Source: Acholoe squamosa (taxonomy: Eukaryota > Annelida > Polychaeta > Phyllodocida > Polynoidae). From it: DNA of 64,000 nt. This document shows, in pieces, positions 56,502 to 64,000 of this stretch. Under the pieces are notes generated by a model. That model was given only the letters and a program-made list of their open reading frames with translations, had not been told where the DNA came from and searched no databases. The stretch is taken from contig OX439036.1 in assembly GCA_949317995.1 (NCBI GenBank), positions 105,131,669 to 105,195,668 on the forward strand, given 5' to 3'. Position 1 is the stretch's first letter, and every line of letters starts with the position of its first letter. A program made the translations under genes and the position numbers.

Positions 56502-59486
56502 GTAAGTCTGACTTGGGTTTGCCAAACATTGTAAAACATTTTACGATAAGAACGTTGGAGTGTTTTGGTTGGCTACAGGTTTTTTGGTTGGCTACAGGTA
56601 TATTGGCTGGTCCATGACAATGAAGACCAGACTGTCGTTCTGCACAATTTAAAAGAGCAGGCCCATGGTGGGCCAGAACGTTAAATCGCCAACTGGTTGA
56701 TAAGAGTCGGGTGGGAATAAATACTTTTGTACCTTGGATTTCCAATTTGGGTAAACGCAAGTACGTATCAATCCTGGAGATATGACAAAAAGGTTTTGTC
56801 AAGTCATACTGGTTTATTCTAATTTAATGTGATGAGGTTCATTTTATGCAGTGCTTCAGTCACTTTTGAAGCTATGATGGACACACTTTAAAATAAGTTT
56901 GTCAAGCTTGTCATTGAGGGAAAAATGGCCAATTGAAATCAAAACTTGAAAAATATTTATAGGGTTCATAAATCATTAAACCTGGGGCTATTGATGAAGA
57001 AAGGCATTTGGGTCATGTGCGAAACATTTTAATTCAGTTAACCTTCTCACCCCTGGATCGTCACACTCCCCTATGGGGTCTGGTAGGGGCAGGAGAAAGT
57101 TTAATTAAATTGTTGGCATATGCTGAGGCTGATGTCTTGCTTGTCCTTTTATTAAAAATCGAAAACAAGAACCATGCCATTGCACACCAACTATACTAAT
57201 GACAACATAAAATATAATGATGCATAACCCTATGACTGCAAATATCAATGCTATTCCTAAGGGCACTTTGGTTTGACTAGGAGGGTGCAGTCAGTGCATG
57301 TTAAGAAATAACCTGCTGAACAGTAAAATACTAAAAATACTAAAAGTACGTTACCATTTCTGTATTCAGAAAAAGAATGGTGAGCTTAGGAAGAGAATCA
57401 AGGCAACCTCTATTGAAACAGATGTGGGTGATGATAAGAGAAAATCAGATAAAGTCATCTATGGAATAGAAGACACCCCTCCGTGGTACATGACCATCTT
57501 GTTTGGATTTCAGGTAATGACATTCATTTGATGTAAATAGTCAACATGAAAACTGTAATCCTGTAATCTTATGACCTAGAGTTACATTTTGGTTTTGCAC
57601 ATTGGATCATTATTAAGGTTTTTACAGCCTAAACATTGTTAAGGCTATAAAAAAATTATTTGAGTGAGTTAATTAATGTGTTTTTATTATTTCTTTCCTG
57701 ACCATAATAATTTTGAGGTATTCGGTTCTGCCAAAATAAACCCAGGCCTGCAGAATAATAAAATCTGCAGGAATGAATGACCTGTAAGGGGAAAAACATT
57801 TCATATCTATAGACTATATAAAATTGCAGCACTACCTGTTGGTGCTTGGTTCAACCATAACACCAGCTCTGATCCTCACCCCTGCTATGTGTATTGGAGA
57901 TGACGATGTGGGTAAAAGTAAAGTTATTAGCACTGTCTTCTTTGTGGATGGAATAGCCACACTGCTTCAGACCACCTTTGGAACACGGTAGGTATTCTAA
58001 GATGGCCTATTTAGATCTCACAGTTTTGTCAGTATCTAGCTTAACATCCCCTAACCCTGCCGTATGGGGGGGGGGTCTGAAGTTGTTCGCCCATATAGAG
58101 GAAATACAGTTCAAATTGAGACTTTTAGAATCCTAATCTAACCTCATTATAAACTCAAGAAAATGGTCAGAAATATTCATTTGGGACCTAAAGAGGCCCT
58201 TAGAAGCCATCTAGTTGTGAGGGGGTCGGCCTTGCTAAAATACCAATAAATCAGCTATTTTGGAGGTATTAGGTCTTATTCAATCCAGTGCTTGTTCCGC
58301 ATTGATACATCTGAATGAGGTCAGATTAGGTAATGTAGACCAGTATAGAGCCTCCCTGAACAGGGGCAGATCCAAGAGGACCCTCCCCCACCCCACCCCG
58401 ACAGCCCCTGTAAATATGCCTTACTATGAAACTTAACTATAGGAAGTTTGGCCTGGGACCCTGTCTGTGTACCCCACACTAGATCCACTTTTCCTGCATG
58501 TGCCCCCTAGATCAACCCTTCTGAATCCACCCCTGTAGAAGCCATCATTAAAACCTTTCCCCCACAATGACCCCCCCCCCCCCAAAAAAAAAAAAAAAGA
58601 AATATCTAAGCTTCCACTTCCAACCAGCCCCCTTACAAATATAATAAAGGCAATGTTATAACAGGACAATGTTATGGCGTGATATGCAGTGAACACTGTG
58701 TTGCACCAAAACTCTGCTTTCCCAGATAAGATGCCTTATCCAGAAGGGGGGGGGCATGGCTCCTTCCATTCCAGACATGGGGGACCAAAATATGTTTTGC
58801 CTTCAAAATCTGGAAACCAGTTTACACTTATGTATTGGACTCATAAATCAACCTTAAAATGCAGAAAATGATGTCCAGATTCTTTCAAATCAAGCCCCCT
58901 TAAATACTCACAGTGTGGCACTCACCACACAAAAAACAAAATTACAAATTTTTGGGGGATGCCCCCCGTTAAATTGCTTCTGACACCCCTACTAGTTAAC
59001 AGCACATCTTAGAGAAACACCCTATACGCTCCCACAAAATCCTAGATGTGTTGATATAATTGGTATTCCTATGGGCACTTTGGTATAACTTAGGTTAATA
59101 TATTCAGATTGCATATTCTACATATTTATCTTTAAACAATATTTAAATGACTAAAATGATACTTCTATGTCCTGTGGGCCACCCTGGCCTATATAAAGGG
59201 AATTCTTGTGAAAATTGCAGACCCATAGCAAAATCTATGGGCCATTAGATCCTGTATCAGTGTTAGTGTCTACCCCTGTTTATGCATCATGTATATCCTC
59301 TAAAAGGTTTGTCTCTATTAAGTTTAAAATAATCATCTAGTCTCTTAAAGAGGTGATATAGGACATGTTATGATTTTGCCTCAAAATCCAGGTTACCAAT
59401 TTTCCAAGGAGGCAGTAAATCCTTCATCGCTCCAGCCTTGGCAGTTCTGGCACTACCCAAGTGGCAATGTCCTGCTGAACCACCAA
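56469..59486 (+). CDS. SLC23A: SLC23 family transporter, gene 2 (N-terminal exons; 3' end outside window)
   Basis: N-terminal part of a second SLC23 protein. Exons: 56418-56501 (ATG at 56469), 57370-57513, 57830-57987, 59392-59486; all AG/GT, phases 0, 0, 2, 1, giving 143 codons plus one base. The ATG is preceded in frame by TAA at 56457-56459, which fixes it as the first possible start. Features in order: basic, hydrophilic cytoplasmic N-terminus (about 50 residues), the YGIEDTPPWYMTILFGFQHY block (SVCT: [20 protein letters not shown]) with the conserved QH of TM1, a TM2 ending TTFGTR, and the LPIFQGGSKSFIAPALAVLA span with a QCP end. TM4 onward lie right of the window. Tandem paralogue of gene 1. 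Confidence 0.93.
57370..57513 (+). CDS. SLC23A: Gene 2 exon: N-terminus and start of TM1
   Basis: Acceptor TGTATTCAG, donor TTTCAG|GTAATG; 48 codons. It encodes a Lys/Arg/Asp-rich stretch and IEDTPPWYMTILFGFQ. Confidence 0.93.
57830..57987 (+). CDS. SLC23A: Gene 2 exon: TM1-TM2
   Basis: Acceptor AAATTGCAG, donor CACG|GTAGGT. It encodes HYLLVLGSTITPALIL, an AMCIGDDD loop (SVCT: ALCVGHDQ), STVFFVDGIATLLQTTFGTR. Confidence 0.95.
58361..58535. mobile_element. Small MITE with CAGGGG..GATCCA ends
   Basis: CAGGGGCAGATCCAAG at the left and CTGAATCCACCCCTG at the right are imperfect inverse complements, similar to the ends of 31004-32409. 175 bp, C-rich interior, in gene 2's intron. Confidence 0.55.
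59392..59486 (+). CDS. SLC23A: Gene 2 exon: TM3
   Basis: Acceptor AAAATCCAG; encodes (R)LPIFQGGSKSFIAPALAVLA and LPKWQCPAEPP, aligned with [20 protein letters not shown] and ERWKCPPEE of SVCT1. Donor CCAA|GTAGGA in phase 1, the phase needed by gene 1's exon 4072-4175. Confidence 0.92.
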
Positions 59487-59520
59487 GTAGGAATAAAGTA
59501 CTTTCTCCTAGTATTCTAAC

Positions 59521-59735
59521 TATTTAAGGGCTGGTAATATATTAATATATCATGCCCTTTATGATGCACAAATGCAACCCTGGTTAGTTACTCACTAGGG
59601 GTACATTTGTGTATCATGCTGTCCCTACGGGATCGGTACTCTCAGTATGATATACCATTGAAGTGCTGACAAGTCTTGCCAGCACTTTATGCTGACCAAT
59701 GGGCATGATGCACTCCTGCATTGCTATGTAACAGG
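59521..59735. mobile_element. TTAA MITE, diverged copy
   Basis: Carries ATTGAAGTGCTGACAAGTC / TTGCCAGCACTTTAT hairpin blocks and GGGCATGATGCACTCCTGCA of the 34200-34442 family; the TTAA ends are eroded. In gene 2's intron. Confidence 0.6.
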
Positions 59736-60710
59736 AAATGCCCATTAGAGATTATTCCAAACCACATCATATGATCCAAGAACACCAATAGGTCAATAAG
59801 ATAAACCAATGCAGTACGGAAAGTATACTTTCAACCAAGACATAGGTGCATGAGCAAAGACCAGGCACATTGAGACATCATGCATGCATCTCTCAAGTGG
59901 TTAATCCGTCAATTAATGTGTTTTTCCCTAAAATTCAGGGTTGGGAGTTTTTGTCCAGAGGGCAGAAAAACCGTGGAAAAAAATGTGGGAAAAAACGTCT
60001 GGAAGAAATAGGTTTTGTCCGCCTCAAAGTGGAAGAAATGAAACATTTAGAATATAATTCAAAATGTCACAATATTCCAAATAAAATATAATAAAGATAA
60101 TCACAGAGGTATCCTTTCCATATCTGTAGGTGAGGGAGTTATTGGTTTTCCAAAATCATGATGTAGGAAACCAAATTATGAGTGGATATTGTCTGTTTTG
60201 TGACCTGGAAAAAATACCATATATATGGACATGTGACCTACTTTCTCAAGCTCTGATTGCCTCAGATTTATGCTGATTTATCCAAATTTATGCAAAACAT
60301 GACCTAGTTTTCTCTGTTTGTTATTACATAATTATATGAGTTTGGTTGCTATGGCAACACCACAGTAGTATAAACAACAGGGATGGTGGGTAAGTAGGTG
60401 CAAACTCACCACATAGGACCAGCTACTGAAAGCCGAGTGTGTGTTTTTTCTTAAAATGTCCAGCAGTAAAAGTGCTTACTCCATCTTTTAACTACGCATA
60501 GGTAGGGGTAAAATTTAGTGACTGACATTAATCCTTGAACACTAGTACCATTGAAAGTGGTGTTGTCATATATGTGACATTGTGGTGTTACACTTTTGGA
60601 TGTTCCTGGTAAAGTAGGTTTATAAATTAATCCTAAATGTGGTTGAGCAGTGTAAAAGCCTACATGTTTAATTGGAGCTAACTTTTGCTAAATTTTTTAA
60701 GGGATTTCCA
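59736..60710. other. Intronic spacer of gene 2
   Basis: 59935-60050 has GGAAGAAA-type repeats reminiscent of 3816-3945. Otherwise nothing recognised. Confidence 0.35.
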
Positions 60711-60995
60711 CCAATGTACAGTGAAGTAGTTTAAAAAGTAGATGCAAATAAAGTTCCAAAGTGTTGCATGTCTGACCTTTATGTTAAAATCCTGGACTAA
60801 GTACAAGGTAGTAGTAGAAACAGTATATGAATGGTCAGAGAGCTTGCTATGTAGAGTGGACAATTTCCTCCAATGTACAGTGAAGTAGTAGTTCCTCCAG
60901 AGGTCTGTATATTGTATCCTTGATGTTAAATCCTGGATTAAGTACAAGGTAGTAGATACAGTATATGGACAGTCAGAGAGCTTGCTGTGTGAGCA
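60711..60995. repeat. Tandem duplication, two units of about 140 bp
   Basis: CAATGTACAGTGAAGTAG, TCCTGGA(C/T)TAAGTACAAGG and GGTCAGAGAGCTTGCT-type phrases occur in the same order in 60711-60870 and 60871-60995. Divergence is moderate. Confidence 0.7.
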
Positions 60996-61479
60996 GAGTG
61001 ATTATTTTTATAGTGAGTCAATCTTATGGCAAATTTGACTTGTGCTTTTACCCCTTAGCTATGTGACCACAAAGCCAGGTGTAAGTAAGTTTGTACATAG
61101 GTAGTAAACCTATATACCATAGAGACAAATGAATTAATCATGTCCTAACTTTTTTTCTTTTCAAGTGATCAAAAAGATGGAATTGTAACGAAAATGTGGT
61201 GACTTTGACTTTACGCGCGTGAAATTTATCTTTTTAGGCAAAGCGATAAAATATCTTTACACTTGACTTTCTAATTTATTATCCATGTTTTTAAAGAAAG
61301 CAAAATCTAGAACATTATGAAATACATCAACTCAAGCAGTTATAGGATTGAAAACAAAGGTATGCTATTCAAACTAGACATAAGTAGACTGACGGCGTTA
61401 TGTGCCACACCTTATCAGTAGTTCCATTCAGGCGATAGAGTATATAAATGCACTGTTTCTCATGGATAATTGGGGAGGT

Positions 61480-61770
61480 CAGAAGCCCATGATACGTTGG
61501 TCTTAAAACTTAAAAAACTAAAACTACTTAAAAGCCTTAACTGGCAACCTACTTCTGAAGTCTACAGATTGTCTGTTCCTGTGCTAAATATAATGTATCA
61601 TGGGGGACAATAGACCTCCCTTTTTTAAAAAAAGACACAACATATAGAGCTCAATTATTTCACAAGACGAAATGCAGGCCTGCTAACCAGCAATGCTTCA
61701 ATTTGTTCACTTGTAACCCATCAGGTGGCAGCACCGAGCTGGTGCTGCACCACTGATGGCGAGAAAGGTG
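61480..61770 (+). mobile_element. Possible LINE RT C-terminal remnant
   Basis: A decayed plus-strand stretch reads LKKLKLLKSLNWLPTSEVYR, like the LHWLP block after the RT domain of CR1/L2-type LINEs. Short and interrupted, so weakly supported. Confidence 0.3.
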
Positions 61771-61953
61771 TTTAAGTTATAGTCGCTATTTAGACTAGAA
61801 ATGCTCAGGTTTGATCCTTCCTACCCACTTGTATGTTTAAAGACGGTTGAAGGAATTTTGCCTGAAGGTGATTAAACTGTGTTTTGAAATTTGAACAACA
61901 TTTAAAAAAAAAAAGAATCTGAAGGGAATTTTGGGTGTGATGCTTTAGTGGAC

Positions 61954-62082
61954 TATATAAGGCGTCTGCCAGCGTTTTTTTATATCAAAAGGTTACATAA
62001 TTGCCATGGAGGTGTACGATTTTGATTTACATTTCCCAAATGGGACTATTCTCCACCTCACCACTGTCATTGAGGCAGGAAG
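61954..62082 (+). promoter_or_regulatory. TATA box followed by ATG and splice donor
   Basis: CTATATAAGGCG at 61953-61964, then about 45 bp downstream an ATG in good context (TTGCCATGG, 62006) opening 25 codons (MEVYDFDLHFPNGTIL...) to a donor AAG|GTAGGT at 62083. This could be the first exon of an unrecognised gene or an element promoter. No downstream exon was identified. Confidence 0.25.
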
Positions 62083-63369
62083 GTAGGTGTTTGATAACTA
62101 ATTTTTTCGAAATTTAAGGCTTGGACGGCTGATTTGTGATTTTGGAAAGAAGTTTCGTTTTATTTTTTCGGCATCATACAAATCCAGTTCGGCTGGTGCA
62201 ATGAACGGCTTTTGAATCAGGTAGGTGAATGTTTTAATCAAGTCTACCAAGGTAGCACATGTCAATGTTGTTGTTTTGATGTGTACATTAAGTGTGGGCG
62301 TTCGTGACAGATTCTTGTCATGGTAACAGCTGTGATGGCCATCATTTTGAAGTCAGTGCAAGTGATATCAAGATGGTGACCAGGCACAGCATTTGGCTGG
62401 AAAAGGGCATCCAGACGCTGCAGGGGGTGCTTGTTGCACAAAACAACGATCTTACTCGATGTAATGTGTTAGTTATGGTTAGCCAATGGTGTAATCTAAT
62501 GTTATAGCCGATGGTGTAATCAAGTGTTAGGGTAAATGGTTAAGTGGCAGGTGCTAACTGATATGTTTGGGGGAGATTTTGGGGTTGGGGGGTTACGATA
62601 GGGGTTGGGCTTCTGTGGGCAGATGGCATCCCGGGAGGGGGATCCCCACATCAGCATTTCACCAATTTATCCGGCGCTTTATCCGGCGCTGCTGTGTTAG
62701 GGTAGCTGTCATCCCCACATAAGTGTGATGGTATGGTCCAGTCCTTACTGACATCTTATGGGTTAGCAGGGGTGGCTTATGGGGAAAGGCAGTATGGGAA
62801 CCAGGGACAATCCCCACATGAATCGAAACCAATGATTTTTTTTAAGGAAAAAACTACCGTGAAGAGTGTCTGTGCCCCTCTCAGCCAGTGTGTGGTCGAA
62901 TAGGTACATATCCTTTTGAGGTTAGACCTCCTTGGGATTTAATAACACCAGTTCCTTGGAATTTACCTTGCTCATTGATAGCATTAGCATCCAACAGCTC
63001 ACCTGGATATCTCTCCAGGTGAGCTGTTTTGAGCTGTCCGGCAATGATCATGGTGACCTCATTTTTTGAGTGGACGTCCAAGTGGCATCCGATAGGTTAA
63101 CACATCATTGCATCATAACGTCCCGCCAGTTGAATCCACTGATGCACCATTATGGGGCCAATGGGCGGTGGGCTCAAGGATCATTTCTGATTGGCATACT
63201 TGATTTTTTTATTAAGTCTCATCTAAGATGCAGGGTCTGCCATGGTTTGTGAGAATTCAAGCTGGTATCATAGGTGTGTTATTGAATCGGTGGACAAAAT
63301 TGATGATTTATCAGGGATACCCACTGCATCATCCCTGAGGGTGAGTACATCTTTAATTAAGGGTTATTG
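62083..63369. other. Unannotated region with G-rich tract
   Basis: 62568-62604 contains four G runs (G5, G4, G6, G4), a possible quadruplex. 62999-63031 has an inverted repeat CTCACCTGGATATCTCTCCA / CTCTCCAGGTGAGCTG. No gene recognised. Confidence 0.4.
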
Positions 63370-63999
63370 TTATTCATACGTGAGCCCTTTTTGTGCCAGC
63401 ATCTTTTTTTGATCAACACAAAAGGAGTCGTATTCTACAATGGATCTCTTATCAGGAGGTAACTTGTTCCAAGCCACCTCCACCTTATACTCCACACTTC
63501 TTTTTGCAATCGCCTTATTATCATGAACATATTTTAGCAGGGGGCCATTGTTCAACCTAGTAGCTCTAGTGATGGGTTGCCAGTTTTCTAAGTTTGCACA
63601 TTTTTTATGGCCAAACTGCAGGAGGTGAAGGTGTCTCCTGTCACTCAGGTAATCTACTTTTGCTAGCCTGTGTTTAGTGGCAGTTGATGTCAATGGGGGT
63701 AACTTCAAGCAAATCTCTAGAGCTCTGTTTTGGAGTCTTTGCAATTTGAGTAGCGGAGCTTGGATGCTACCATAATATAAAATGTCACCATAGTCAAAAA
63801 ATGAAAGAATCTTGGTTTTGTATATAAGTAGGGCTTGTTCTGTACTTGTGTACTTCCTTATTCTTGCCAACATAAAGGTTCAAATCCAATCTTTTGCTTA
63901 CCTTCTTCAATGTATAGATTATATTTCGACTGTCTGTCCAGAGTAATACCCAGATATTTAAAAGACTCCACATTTTCCAACTCCTCATTACCCATTCTC
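63370..63999 (-). mobile_element. LINE 3' fragment (RT thumb and C-terminus)
   Basis: Minus-strand non-LTR RT tail: ESFKYLGITLDRQSKYNLYI near 63930, then in other frames RLDLNLYVGKNKEVHKYR and, at 63370-63873, an open stretch with LSFFDYGDILYYGSIQAPLL, LQRLQNRALEICLKLP, THRATRLNNG-like and EVAWNKLPPD blocks. Two frame changes separate these pieces. A different family from the LINEs at 5461 and 26697; it continues off the right edge. Confidence 0.75.
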
Positions 64000-64000
64000 A

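Noticed and set aside
56995-57040. Hammerhead-like TTGATGAAG...GCGAAACATT
   Set aside because: The sequence between the two core parts does not form a stem II and the first core base is wrong.

Overview
This is an AT-rich, intron-bearing nuclear sequence from an animal, most likely a marine invertebrate. The evidence is two genes of the SLC23 (sodium/ascorbate-nucleobase transporter) family with GT-AG introns, among a mixed load of retrotransposons and foldback MITEs. The species cannot be fixed from the sequence. No prokaryotic features, rRNA genes or intact tRNA genes were seen.

Layout. 1-2871: 5' end of an LTR retrotransposon on the minus strand, leaving the window on the left. 3110-3560: LINE tail. 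4072-14587: the last ten coding exons of SLC23 gene 1 (plus strand), its introns holding a LINE tail, a tRNA-like SINE, several MITEs and a 548-bp inverted repeat. 16690-18180: DIRS-type retroelement debris ending in a microsatellite. 19083-19469: foldback repeat with a perfect 34-bp palindrome at its middle. 21487-24121: a small non-autonomous copia-type LTR element. 23986-29862: a tandem duplication whose units hold exon-like minus-strand pieces, a Penelope-like GIY-YIG fragment and hammerhead-like cores; its second unit carries a young LINE with an open reverse-transcriptase frame. 30600-33880: TIR elements, microsatellites and a 21-bp minisatellite. 34200-38100: a cluster of TTAA-ended MITEs. 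38620-42640: further copies of the two preceding repeat blocks, joined to each other. 43792-55575: a broken Ty3/gypsy-type element with both LTRs and a 4-bp target duplication. 56418-59486: the first four recognised exons of SLC23 gene 2 (plus strand), which continues beyond the window. 60000-64000: sparse sequence ending in another LINE tail.

Gene 1 supplies only the C-terminal three quarters of a transporter and gene 2 only the N-terminal quarter. Their exon phases agree, so this is best read as a tandem pair of paralogues whose outer ends lie outside the window, about 42 kb of repeats apart. Both should encode multi-spanning plasma-membrane transporters; substrate is not provable from sequence. 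Gene 1 has an unusual version of the family signature motif.

The most interesting points are that motif, the CpG-rich ATG-plus-splice-donor segment lodged inside the gypsy 5' LTR upstream of gene 2, the copia-type element with its empty site preserved 14 kb away, the hammerhead-like cores beside the GIY-YIG fragment, and the exon-like pieces conserved between two repeat copies.
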